This document shows, piece by piece, positions 24,218-32,524 of a stretch of 64,000 nt of DNA; the first letter of the stretch is position 1; each line of letters opens with the position of its first letter. The notes under the pieces are model-generated. The model was given only the letters and a program-made list of their open reading frames with translations, searched no databases and had not been told where the DNA came from. Source of the stretch: an uncultured Muribaculaceae bacterium (GTDB lineage: Bacteria > Bacteroidota > Bacteroidia > Bacteroidales > Muribaculaceae); assembly GCA_947625935.1 (NCBI GenBank), contig CANQQE010000011.1, positions 1 through 64,000 of the forward strand, in the 5' to 3' direction. The translations under genes and the position numbers were made by a program.

Positions 24218-25282
24218 ATGGAAGGTAAAGAAAAGAAGAATCCGTCGTTTTGGCGCGCGATGCTGAAATATGTCGTCCCGTTGGTAATCACCGTGGGGCT
24301 TTGCTATATGCTTTTTTCCAAGGTGAATTTCAACGAGATGGTTGAAATCATCAAGCGCGACTGCAACTTCTGGTGGATAGGTCTCACCCTGGTAATCAGC
24401 ATCTTCTCTCATGTTTTCAGAGCCATGAGATGGCGCATACAGCTCGATGCCCTCAACATCCCCACCCCGCTCGCCCCGCTCGTCTACAGCATCTTCGGAA
24501 CCTATGCGGTCAACCTCGTGTTTCCGCGGCTCGGCGAGGTGTGGCGCACGGGTTACATAGCCCAGCGTCAGAACGCTCAGTTTACCACCGTGTTTGGCTC
24601 GATGGTCGCGGACCGTCTGGCCGATACGGTGACTGTGGCTCTGCTCACGGTGGTCACGTTTCTGCTTGCGAGCGGCGCGCTTCTGGCCTATGTGAAGGAG
24701 AATCCCGCCGCCTATCAGGGCATGACGGATACGCTGACATCGCCCTGGTTCTGGCTCGCGACAGGCACCGCGGTCGCCGCCGTGTGGTGGCTCTTTACCG
24801 CCAAGCGCGAGAACCGTATAATGAAGAGGGTGCGCTCGACGGTGAAAGATCTGTGGGAGGGTTTCGCCGTGGTGGCCCATATGAAGGGCAAGGGTCGCTG
24901 GTTGGTGCTGACGGCTCTGATATGGGGGTGTTATTTCACGCAGCTCTATGTGGCTTTTTTCGCTTTCCCGTTCACCACGGAGGTAGTGGCCGAACATGGT
25001 GCGCTGGCGGTGCTTGTCTGTTTCGCATTGTCGAGCATAGCGATGGGTGTGCCGTCGAACGGAGGCATCGGCCCGTGGCAGTATGCCATAATCTTCGGTC
25101 TTGCCATCTATATGCCTCATGGAGCTGACAAGGATGTCTACACGGCCAACTCCACGGCATTCGCCAACCTCGTTCTCGGGGCTCAGACGTGCCTCCTGAT
25201 AGTGTTGGGAATCTGGACGTTCATTTACATAGCCTTGAGCAAGAAACGCGGCGTAGCGGCCTCTAAAACGGTTAGACGATGA
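24218..25282 (+). CDS. Flippase-like integral membrane protein (LPG synthase TM-domain family)
   Basis: A 354-residue protein with about eight membrane segments, from YVVPLVITVGLCYMLF to LLIVLGIWTFIYIAL. The FRAMRWRIQLDALNIPTP and NLVFPRLGEVWRTGYIAQRQ motifs are typical of the UPF0104/MprF-TM family, thought to move lipid-linked or phospholipid substrates across the membrane. There is no aminoacyl-transferase domain, so it is not a full MprF. It has its own promoter, and its end overlaps the next gene by four bases. Confidence 0.82.
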   Translation: MEGKEKKNPSFWRAMLKYVVPLVITVGLCYMLFSKVNFNEMVEIIKRDCNFWWIGLTLVISIFSHVFRAMRWRIQLDALNIPTPLAPLVYSIFGTYAVNLVFPRLGEVWRTGYIAQRQNAQFTTVFGSMVADRLADTVTVALLTVVTFLLASGALLAYVKENPAAYQGMTDTLTSPWFWLATGTAVAAVWWLFTAKRENRIMKRVRSTVKDLWEGFAVVAHMKGKGRWLVLTALIWGCYFTQLYVAFFAFPFTTEVVAEHGALAVLVCFALSSIAMGVPSNGGIGPWQYAIIFGLAIYMPHGADKDVYTANSTAFANLVLGAQTCLLIVLGIWTFIYIALSKKRGVAASKTVRR

Positions 25283-25776
25283 AGCGCGACTATTTCCTCG
25301 ATGATGGGGATGAGGAAGATGTAGTCACGGCGGGATCGGAGAGCCGTCGCGGGGAGATACATTTTGAAGATGACGAGCAGCCCGCAAGGCCGTCGGCCGT
25401 TGCCGGGCGAGGGAAATCGCATGCGTTGCGGTGGGTTGTGCTGACAATCGGCGCGGTGCTGGGAGTGATAGCCTATCTGCGCTACGGCACTCCTTATGTC
25501 ACTGACGCTACAGACGAGGTCTACATACTGTCGATACAGCGGGAGGGACTGCTGTTCAAAACGTTTGAGGGTGAGATGGTGAGCCGCCGCGAGCTGGCGG
25601 GGAGCGACAGGGTGTACAGCCGCGGCCTGTCGTTCAGCGTGGAGGATGAGGCCATCGGCGCCAAGTTGCAGGAAGCGAAGCTGTCGGGGAGGCCGTTGAC
25701 GGTGGTCTATAAACGTTATTACGGCGCGTTGCCGTGGCGCGGCTCGTCGACTACGTTTATCACTGACGTCAGATAA
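25279..25776 (+). CDS. Small single-pass membrane protein of unknown function
   Basis: The 165 residues comprise a strongly acidic N-terminal ~45, a basic patch, one membrane segment (WVVLTIGAVLGVIAYL, about 52-67) and a ~95-residue extracytoplasmic domain ending TTFITDVR. The last part looks like a compact beta-rich domain conserved in Bacteroidales, but I know no function. It is translationally coupled (ATGA) to the flippase-like gene, which suggests that they act together at the membrane (inference). Confidence 0.75.
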   Translation: MKRDYFLDDGDEEDVVTAGSESRRGEIHFEDDEQPARPSAVAGRGKSHALRWVVLTIGAVLGVIAYLRYGTPYVTDATDEVYILSIQREGLLFKTFEGEMVSRRELAGSDRVYSRGLSFSVEDEAIGAKLQEAKLSGRPLTVVYKRYYGALPWRGSSTTFITDVR

Positions 25777-25802
25777 TTGAATTGATTTAAACTTATTACA
25801 AA

Positions 25803-25922
25803 ATGTTAGAACCAGAACTGCATGGAAAGGTTGCCGCCGCCGCAATGGCTACAGGTACAATAAACGATTTTATAAATCAAGCGTTGACAAATGAATTGAC
25901 ACATTCGACGGCGGTTAGATGA
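25803..25922 (+). pseudogene. HicB-like C-terminal fragment, 39 codons
   Basis: From ATG 25803 the frame reads MLEPELHGKVAAAAMATGTI, then NDFINQALTNELTHS and a short tail to TGA at 25920. This closely follows the C-terminal ribbon-helix-helix of HicB antitoxins (leu-pro-glu-leu-his ... lys-ser-leu-asn-gln-tyr-ile). The HicB N-terminal domain and hicA are missing: an in-frame TAA lies at 25788-25790. It is a remnant of a toxin-antitoxin pair, or possibly a minimal DNA-binding peptide. Confidence 0.5.
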
Positions 25923-25967
25923 GACGCCTTTAACTATAGAAAAACAATCAGGAGTTTTTCGTAAGGG

Positions 25968-26603
25968 TCAGAGTTGGCCTTGTTCGACGAGGGTGGCTAT
26001 GCGTTCGATAATCGCGTCTTGTTCGTTTTTGTCGGGGTTGTAGTCGCCTTTGAGGTTAACGCCGAACAGTCGGCCGAAGCCTTGCCAGAATGTGGCGCGG
26101 AATGATCCGAGAAACGCTTTGAGAATGTTGTAGCTTGATTGGTTGGTCTCCCGGCGCACAAGTTTTATGAGCGTTTTGGCCTGGTTTTTGGTGAATTTTT
26201 TCAAGATGGGCTTGTATTGCCTGAATACGTCGCTTTCCATCTGTTTGAGGTGTCGCTCGCGTTCCTGCTGGGTGGGGAATGTCTCGATGTATTCGTAGGT
26301 TTCGATGAGGGTTTCTGAGATTAGTTTGGCGTAGGGTAGGGCGCGCTTGACGTCGCGGACCGTGCGCCAGTAAAATTCCTCTTGTTTCCTGTTTTTGAAT
26401 TTCAGGGGTGGAAATACGGTTATCTCGTTGAATACCAGCACAAGCACGGTGTCGCCTTGCTCGGTCACGCGGTGGTATTTGCCCTGAAAGACGGGGCGTC
26501 TGGCGGAAGGCAGCCCGGATGGGTCGGCATCCCGGGCTGAAATCTGTAAAGCCGGGATAATCAACAGGAGAGGGATGATAATATGCCGCAGGAGGCTAAT
26601 CAT
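25968..26603 (-). CDS. DUF4294 protein
   Basis: An exported or anchored protein of 211 residues. The signal-like start MISLLRHIIIPLLLIIPALQIS is followed by the DUF4294 core: VYPPL-like TVFPPLKFKNRKQEEFYWRTVRDVKRALPYAKL, then helices with KFTKNQAKTLIKLVRRETNQSSYNI. The family is restricted to Bacteroidota and has no assigned function. It overlaps the end of nadB by eight bases, so it is expressed with nadB. Confidence 0.85.
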   Translation of the reverse strand: MISLLRHIIIPLLLIIPALQISARDADPSGLPSARRPVFQGKYHRVTEQGDTVLVLVFNEITVFPPLKFKNRKQEEFYWRTVRDVKRALPYAKLISETLIETYEYIETFPTQQERERHLKQMESDVFRQYKPILKKFTKNQAKTLIKLVRRETNQSSYNILKAFLGSFRATFWQGFGRLFGVNLKGDYNPDKNEQDAIIERIATLVEQGQL

Positions 26604-28170
26604 GTTTCTTAGGGGGGTAGTCGAGGGTGTAGTGGAGTCCTCGCGACTCTTTGCGCTCCTTGGCCTGGCGCATTATGAGGTAGCCGACGTTGATGATGTT
26701 GCGCAGCTCACAGATTTCACGCGATGCCTTGGAGCATTTGAACAGCCGCTCTGTCTCCTCGTACAGGATGTCGAGCCGGTTCCACGCGCGGTCGAGTCGC
26801 AGGTTGCTTCTGACAATACCAACGTATGTGCCCATAATCTGGTTCACCTCCTTGATGCTCTGGGTTATCAGCACCATTTCCTCGGGGTGGCGGGTTCCTT
26901 CGTCGTTCCAGGAGGGTACATCGGTGCGGAATGAGTATCCGGCGAGGTGGGCCATTGAGTGGCGGGCGGCAGCCTCGGCGTATACAACGGCTTCAATGAG
27001 GGAGTTGGATGCGAGCCGGTTGCCACCGTGGAGACCGGTGCAAGAGCATTCGCCGACGGCGTAGAGACGCTTGATTGACGACTCTCCGTTTCCGTCGACC
27101 TTGATGCCTCCGCAGAGGTAGTGGGCGGCGGGGGCGACGGGGATGTAGTCGCGTGTGATGTCGATGCCGAGCGAGAGGCATTTCTGGTATATGTTTGGGA
27201 AGTGGCGGCGTGTCTCGTCGGGGTCTTTGTGTGTGACGTCTAAGTAGACGTGGTCGTCGCCGTTCTGTTTCATCTCGCTGTCGATGGCTCGTGCCACTAT
27301 GTCGCGCGGGGCGAGGGAGAGGCGGGGGTCATATTTCTGCATAAATTCCTCCCCTTTGAGGTTGCGCAGCACCGCTCCGTAGCCGCGCATCGCCTCGGTG
27401 ATGAGAAACGACGGGCGATCGCCGGGGTGGTAGAGAGCGGTGGGGTGGAACTGAATGAACTCCATGTCCTTGACTGTGCCCTTGGCCCTGTAGACCATGG
27501 CGATGCCGTCGCCTGTGGCTACCAGGGGGTTGGTTGTCGTCTGGTAGACCGCTCCGACTCCGCCTGTTGCCATGAGTGTCACTTTGGCGAGGAATGTGTC
27601 GACCTTGCCGCTTGAAGGGTTGAGGACGTAGGCTCCGTAGCAGGTGATGTCGGGGGTGCGGCGGGTCACGATTTTTCCGAGGTGGTGCTGCGTGATTATC
27701 TCGATCGCGAAATGGTTTTCGAAGATGTCGATGCTGGGGTTTGAGCGCACGGCTTTTATGAGGCTCTGCTGGATTTCATAGCCTGTGTTGTCGGCGTGGT
27801 GGAGTATGCGGAACTCAGAGTGACCCCCTTCGCGGTGGAGGTCGAAGGTGCCGTCTTCTTTCTTGTCGAAGTCAACTCCCCATCCGATGAGCTCCTTAAT
27901 CTGAGCGGGGGCCTGGGTGACGACTTTGCGCACTGCTTCAGGGTCGCTCAGCCAGTCGCCTGCAATCATGGTGTCCTCGATGTGTTTGTCGAAGTCGTCG
28001 ACTTCGAGGTTTGTCACCGAGGCCACTCCCCCTTGCGCCAGGGCTGTGTTGGCTTCGTCGAGAGTAGTCTTGCAAACGAGCGCGACGCGGCCTGTCGCCG
28101 CCACTTTCAAAGCGAAACTCATTCCGGCGATGCCGGAACCGATCACGAGATAATCATATTGGTGTGTCAT
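26596..28170 (-). CDS. nadB: L-aspartate oxidase
   Basis: The FAD enzyme that makes iminoaspartate for quinolinate in NAD synthesis. The FAD site DYLVIGSGIAGMSFALK opens the protein, with EANTALAQGGVASV, GGHSEFRILHHADNTG, FIQFHPTALYHP and the late GGNRLASNSLIEAVVY motif all present. The Glu in EFIQFHPT and the Arg in the REARG-type segment (PRDIVARAI) favour NadB over SdhA. Length 524 is typical. nadA and nadC are not adjacent. A TAAATTTG box lies upstream at 28206-28199. Confidence 0.95.
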   Translation of the reverse strand: MTHQYDYLVIGSGIAGMSFALKVAATGRVALVCKTTLDEANTALAQGGVASVTNLEVDDFDKHIEDTMIAGDWLSDPEAVRKVVTQAPAQIKELIGWGVDFDKKEDGTFDLHREGGHSEFRILHHADNTGYEIQQSLIKAVRSNPSIDIFENHFAIEIITQHHLGKIVTRRTPDITCYGAYVLNPSSGKVDTFLAKVTLMATGGVGAVYQTTTNPLVATGDGIAMVYRAKGTVKDMEFIQFHPTALYHPGDRPSFLITEAMRGYGAVLRNLKGEEFMQKYDPRLSLAPRDIVARAIDSEMKQNGDDHVYLDVTHKDPDETRRHFPNIYQKCLSLGIDITRDYIPVAPAAHYLCGGIKVDGNGESSIKRLYAVGECSCTGLHGGNRLASNSLIEAVVYAEAAARHSMAHLAGYSFRTDVPSWNDEGTRHPEEMVLITQSIKEVNQIMGTYVGIVRSNLRLDRAWNRLDILYEETERLFKCSKASREICELRNIINVGYLIMRQAKERKESRGLHYTLDYPPKKHD

Positions 28171-28198
28171 AAGTCATGTCACTTTATGAATCAGCGAG

Positions 28199-28206
28199 CA
28201 AATTTA
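28199..28206 (-). promoter_or_regulatory. -7 box of nadB
   Basis: The minus strand reads TAAATTTG, 28 bases before the nadB start. A candidate TTG lies slightly too far away (23-base spacer). Confidence 0.5.
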
Positions 28207-28330
28207 CAGAAAAAATCGGTTGATTGTCCAAAAAGTGTAACTGTTAGGGCAATTTTCAGGGTGTCAGGCCGGTTGAACCTGCGAATATCGGCAAATATAC
28301 CAAAATAATATAAATAAAGTGGGGGCATAG

Positions 28331-28360
28331 TTGAGATTCAGTATAAATTTCGTAACTTTG
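28331..28360 (+). promoter_or_regulatory. argS promoter
   Basis: TTG (28331-28333), 19 bases, then TAACTTTG (28353-28360), 64 bases before the argS start. As only 16 bases separate argS from the next gene, this promoter may also serve the glycan locus. Confidence 0.7.
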
Positions 28361-28424
28361 TAAACTAAACTGTTGAAATTTCGGAGAAACCTTATTTTTT
28401 AACCAGTCATTTCTGAAAATAATT

Positions 28425-30212
28425 ATGTCAATAGACAGTATCATAGCCGATGCGGTAGCCAAAGCGGTCGGCCAGTTATATAATATCGACGCGGATCCGG
28501 CGACAATCGTGCCGCAGACTACTAAAAAAGAGTTTGAGGGGAATCTGACCGTGGTGGTTTTCCCGTGGGTCAAAGCGGCCCGCAAGTCGCCCGAGGCTGT
28601 AGGTAACGAGATAGGGGAGTGGCTTGTGGAAAACGAGCCGGCGGTGGACCGCTTTAATGTGATCAAAGGTTTCCTGAATCTCGTGATCGAGCCTACGTTC
28701 TGGAACTCGGTGCTTGAGCATATGCAGTCTACACCCGATTACGGCATCACCGCTCCGACCGCCGACAGCCCGTTGGTTATGGTGGAATATTCGTCGCCCA
28801 ATACCAACAAGCCTTTGCATCTGGGACACGTCCGTAACAACCTGCTCGGTTACAGCCTTGCGGAGATACTGAAAGCTTGCGGCAACCGGGTTGTCAAGAC
28901 CAACATCGTCAACGACCGCGGCATCCACATCTGTAAGTCGATGCTCGCGTGGCGCAAATGGGGCGATGGCGCGACCCCTGAAAAGGCAGGCAAAAAGGGT
29001 GACCATCTTATCGGCGACTTCTATGTGCTGTTTGACAAGCATTATAAGGCTGAGGTCAAAGAGCTTATGGAGCGCGGTCTGCCGCAGGAGGAGGCTGAGA
29101 AGGCGTCGCCACTGATGGCGGAGGCTCGCGAGATGCTCCGCGCATGGGAGGCCAAAGATCCCGAAGTGCGTCGGCTATGGGCCGAAATGAACAGTTGGGT
29201 TTACGCCGGTTTCGACGAGACCTATAAGCGCATGGGTGTGGACTTCGACAAGATTTACTACGAGAGCGATACTTATCTCGAAGGGAAGGAGAAAGTTCTC
29301 GAAGGATTGGAAAAGGGTATCATGTACAAGCGCGAGGATGGCTCGGTATGGGCCGACCTGACAGCGGACGGTCTTGACCACAAACTCCTGTTACGCAGCG
29401 ACGGCACGTCGGTCTATATGACCCAGGATATCGGTACGGCCAAGTTACGTTACCAGGATTACCCTATAGACAAGATGATTTATGTGGTCGGCAACGAGCA
29501 GAACTACCATTTCCAGGTGCTTTCGCTGCTACTCGACAAGCTCGGATTCAAATGGGGGAAGGACTTGGTGCACTTCTCATACGGTATGGTGGAACTCCCG
29601 GAAGGTAAGATGAAAAGCCGCGAGGGTACGGTGGTAGACGCCGATGACCTGATGGACGAGATGGTCAGCACGGCGCGTCAGGTGTCGGGCGAGCTTGGGA
29701 AGCTGGATGACTGTAGCCCCGCGGAGGCTGAAGAAATAGCCGAGACCGTCGGACTTGGCGCTCTTAAATACTTCTTGCTGAAGGTTGACCCCCGCAAGAA
29801 CATGACGTTCAACCCCAAAGAATCGATAGACTTCAACGGTAACACCGGTCCTTTCATACAGTACACCTACGCCCGCATACGGTCGGTGCTTCGCAAGGCT
29901 GCAGAGATGGGCTATGAAATAGAGAAATATGCCGGTGTGGTTCCGGCCGAAAAGGAGATTGCCTTGATTCAGGCTTTGGCTGATTTCCCGTCGGTGGTGG
30001 CCGAGGCCGGCCGCAACTACAGCCCGGCGTTGATAGCCAACTACGCTTATGATCTGGTGAAGCTATATAATCAGTTCTACCACGACTTCTCGATTCTTAA
30101 AGAGGAGGATACCGGCCGCCGATCGCTGCGTCTCGCTCTGTCAGACCAGACAGCTAAGACTGTAAAAACCGCCATGTCGCTGCTCGGAATCAATGTGCCC
30201 GAGCGTATGTAA
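28425..30212 (+). CDS. argS: Arginyl-tRNA synthetase
   Basis: It charges tRNA-Arg. The class I signature appears as SSPNTNKPLHLGHVRNNLLG and the KMSKS-like site as KMKSREGTVV. The N-terminal additional domain (about 1-110) and C-terminal anticodon-binding helices with NTGPFIQYTYARIRS are present. Length 595 is normal. No terminator separates it from the first glycosyltransferase 16 bases downstream. Confidence 0.96.
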   Translation: MSIDSIIADAVAKAVGQLYNIDADPATIVPQTTKKEFEGNLTVVVFPWVKAARKSPEAVGNEIGEWLVENEPAVDRFNVIKGFLNLVIEPTFWNSVLEHMQSTPDYGITAPTADSPLVMVEYSSPNTNKPLHLGHVRNNLLGYSLAEILKACGNRVVKTNIVNDRGIHICKSMLAWRKWGDGATPEKAGKKGDHLIGDFYVLFDKHYKAEVKELMERGLPQEEAEKASPLMAEAREMLRAWEAKDPEVRRLWAEMNSWVYAGFDETYKRMGVDFDKIYYESDTYLEGKEKVLEGLEKGIMYKREDGSVWADLTADGLDHKLLLRSDGTSVYMTQDIGTAKLRYQDYPIDKMIYVVGNEQNYHFQVLSLLLDKLGFKWGKDLVHFSYGMVELPEGKMKSREGTVVDADDLMDEMVSTARQVSGELGKLDDCSPAEAEEIAETVGLGALKYFLLKVDPRKNMTFNPKESIDFNGNTGPFIQYTYARIRSVLRKAAEMGYEIEKYAGVVPAEKEIALIQALADFPSVVAEAGRNYSPALIANYAYDLVKLYNQFYHDFSILKEEDTGRRSLRLALSDQTAKTVKTAMSLLGINVPERM

Positions 30213-30228
30213 AACTAAAACGTAGTCT

Positions 30229-31383
30229 ATGGAAAGACGGCGCAAAGTTTTGTTTCTAATCGAGTCTCTCGGAGGAGGAGGTGCCGAAAAGGTGCTTTCA
30301 ACCCTTGTTGAGCATATCGATAAGGAACGCTTCGACGTGACAGTTTGCCCGATTACGGATGTCGGCGCTTACTCAACGGTAATCAAAAAATTTGTCAAGG
30401 TCGAGCCGATATTGCCGGCGTATCCCGAAAAAGGCGGCTTTTTCGCCCGGACGATGTGGCGATTGAAGCACAGGCTTGTGCACAAGTGGTTGCCGAGCGG
30501 ACTCGTCTATCGTTTTTGGATTCCTAAGGGGAACGATGTCGAAGTCGCGTTTGTGGAGGGATTGACCACAAAATTACTGTCGAAATCGTCGGGTAAAGCG
30601 AAGAAAATAGCTTGGGTCCATACGGATTTATGCAATAATCATTGGACGGCATCGCTTTATGGCTCTGATGAAGCGGAAAGCAAGGTATATCACGCATATA
30701 ATCAGGTCGTCGGAGTATCAAAAATCGCATCGGAGTCTGTTAACAGGCTTTTTGGCGAAGATTTGCGTACAGTGACGATTTATAATCCGATTGATGCTGC
30801 GGCTATCAAAAAGAAAGCCGTGATGTCAGACCAAAACATACCCCCCAAAAAAGAAGGCTTCATAAGGATTTGTTCGGCCGGACGATTGGTCTCGCAAAAA
30901 GGGTTTGACCGTCTGCTCAGGATCGTCAAGCGTCTGACCGACGAGGGTCGCAAAATTGAATTGTGGCTGCTCGGCAACGGAGAATTGCGTCCAGAATTTG
31001 AAAAATATGTGGCCGACAACAACCTCAGCGATATCGTGACGCTGTGGGGGTTCAAGGGTAATCCTTACGCCTACATGGCGCAATGCGACCTGTTTGTGTG
31101 CTCGTCTGTAGCCGAGGGCTACAGCACTGCGGTTACCGAAGCATTGATACTCGGACTGCCGGTGATAACGACGCATTGTTCGGGAATGGAGGAATTGCTT
31201 GGGGTTGATGGTGAATACGGGGTTATTACCGATAATTCAGAAGATGCCCTGTATGACGGAATTCTTGCATTGCTTGACAGCAGAAACGGAATATCAGAAC
31301 TGGCATCAAAGGCGAGAAAACGCAGTGATTATTTCTCGATAAGTAATTTGGTCAAACCGGTAGAAAATATCCTTGACCGATGA
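30229..31383 (+). CDS. GT4-type glycosyltransferase, first of a tandem pair
   Basis: A retaining glycosyltransferase with GT-B fold. KVLFLIESLGGGGAEKVLSTL is the N-terminal glycine-rich loop. GRLVSQKGFDRLL begins the donor domain near residue 220, and SSVAEGYSTAVTEALILGLP holds the E-x7-E-type sugar-nucleotide site. There is no signal or clear membrane segment, so it is probably a cytoplasmic-face enzyme adding a sugar to a lipid-linked glycan; the sugar is unknown. It overlaps the next gene by four bases, and the two proteins share order, length and motifs, indicating duplication. Confidence 0.88.
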   Translation: MERRRKVLFLIESLGGGGAEKVLSTLVEHIDKERFDVTVCPITDVGAYSTVIKKFVKVEPILPAYPEKGGFFARTMWRLKHRLVHKWLPSGLVYRFWIPKGNDVEVAFVEGLTTKLLSKSSGKAKKIAWVHTDLCNNHWTASLYGSDEAESKVYHAYNQVVGVSKIASESVNRLFGEDLRTVTIYNPIDAAAIKKKAVMSDQNIPPKKEGFIRICSAGRLVSQKGFDRLLRIVKRLTDEGRKIELWLLGNGELRPEFEKYVADNNLSDIVTLWGFKGNPYAYMAQCDLFVCSSVAEGYSTAVTEALILGLPVITTHCSGMEELLGVDGEYGVITDNSEDALYDGILALLDSRNGISELASKARKRSDYFSISNLVKPVENILDR

Positions 31384-32519
31384 AAAAACGGGTATTGTTT
31401 GTAATCAATTCTTTGTGGGGAGGAGGAGCTGAGAAAGTCTTCCAGACATTGCTGTGCAATCTGGACAAAAATAAATACGACATAACTGTCTATTCAGTCA
31501 ATCAAACTCATATAGGGCCTCCATATCCAATGTCCGGGATTGAGTATAGGTATATCTTTGGACAATTGGCAAAAACCGGGTTAGAACGATTTAAAATGCG
31601 TCTAATGAACAAGCTGAAGTTGACGGTGTATTATCACTTGTCGCCGAAGTGGTTCTATAGACTGTTCATGCGGGGAAGATATGATGTTGAGGTTGCTTTT
31701 ATCGAGGGCTACGCCACCCGTGTGGTCAGTGGCTCGACCAATAAACGGTCTAAGAAGTTGGCTTGGGTGCATATTGATTTGGAAAAGAATCATTGGACTG
31801 ATGTCGCTTATCGGTCAAGAAAGGAAGAAGAAGCGGCATATAACCGTTTTGATCTTATTCCGGTAGTTTCCCAGTCGGTTCATGCAAGCATGAAATCTCT
31901 TTTCAAAAAAATCGAGACTTTCTTAGTGGTCAAAAATCCTATTGACGAAAGGTTTATTTGCTCACAGTCTTTGGCTTTTAAGGCTAAATTTCCGTCGGCT
32001 GCAATTAAATTGGTATCGATAGGCCGTTTTGAGAATCAGAAAGGATATGACCGTTTGCTCCCGATTGTAAGGTGTCTCGTCGACGAAGGGTATGATTTGT
32101 CGTTGACTTTACTTGGGGATGGTTCTCAGCGCAAGAGCTTGGAATCATATATAAATGAGAACGGTTTGAGTGAGAGGGTTTCGCTTCCCGGTTTTCAATC
32201 AAATCCTTATCCTTGGCTTGCCGGGGCTGACCTGTTTGTGTGTTCATCGCGTTCGGAGGGTTATAGCACAGTTGTTACCGAGGCACTTATACTCGGCCTT
32301 CCTGTGATTACAACCGATTGCGCCGGAATGGGTGAACTTCTCGGATGTGGCCGTTATGGGATGATAGTTGACAATGACGATGAGGCACTATATAACGGTC
32401 TGAAATCCTTAGTGGCCAATCATAAAAAAATTGATGAGTATCGAAACCTTGCTTCGGAGCGCGGCAAAGATTTCAAACTTTCGGCCCTTATGTCGCAAAT
32501 AGAAACCCTAATAGATTGA
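31380..32519 (+). CDS. GT4-type glycosyltransferase, second of a tandem pair
   Basis: Same architecture as the gene before it: RVLFVINSLWGGGAEKVFQTLL at the start, IGRFENQKGYDRLLPIV, and SSRSEGYSTVVTEALILGLPVITTDCAGMGELL. The strong matching of both halves shows paralogy within the locus; the middle (residues 60-130) differs more, as expected for a changed acceptor. Overlaps both neighbours by about four bases. Confidence 0.88.
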   Translation: MKKRVLFVINSLWGGGAEKVFQTLLCNLDKNKYDITVYSVNQTHIGPPYPMSGIEYRYIFGQLAKTGLERFKMRLMNKLKLTVYYHLSPKWFYRLFMRGRYDVEVAFIEGYATRVVSGSTNKRSKKLAWVHIDLEKNHWTDVAYRSRKEEEAAYNRFDLIPVVSQSVHASMKSLFKKIETFLVVKNPIDERFICSQSLAFKAKFPSAAIKLVSIGRFENQKGYDRLLPIVRCLVDEGYDLSLTLLGDGSQRKSLESYINENGLSERVSLPGFQSNPYPWLAGADLFVCSSRSEGYSTVVTEALILGLPVITTDCAGMGELLGCGRYGMIVDNDDEALYNGLKSLVANHKKIDEYRNLASERGKDFKLSALMSQIETLID

Positions 32520-32524
32520 TTGCC

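Noticed and set aside
24179-25120. 313-codon minus-strand frame opposite the flippase-like gene
   Set aside because: Low-complexity His/Arg-rich translation with no homology I recognise; shadow.
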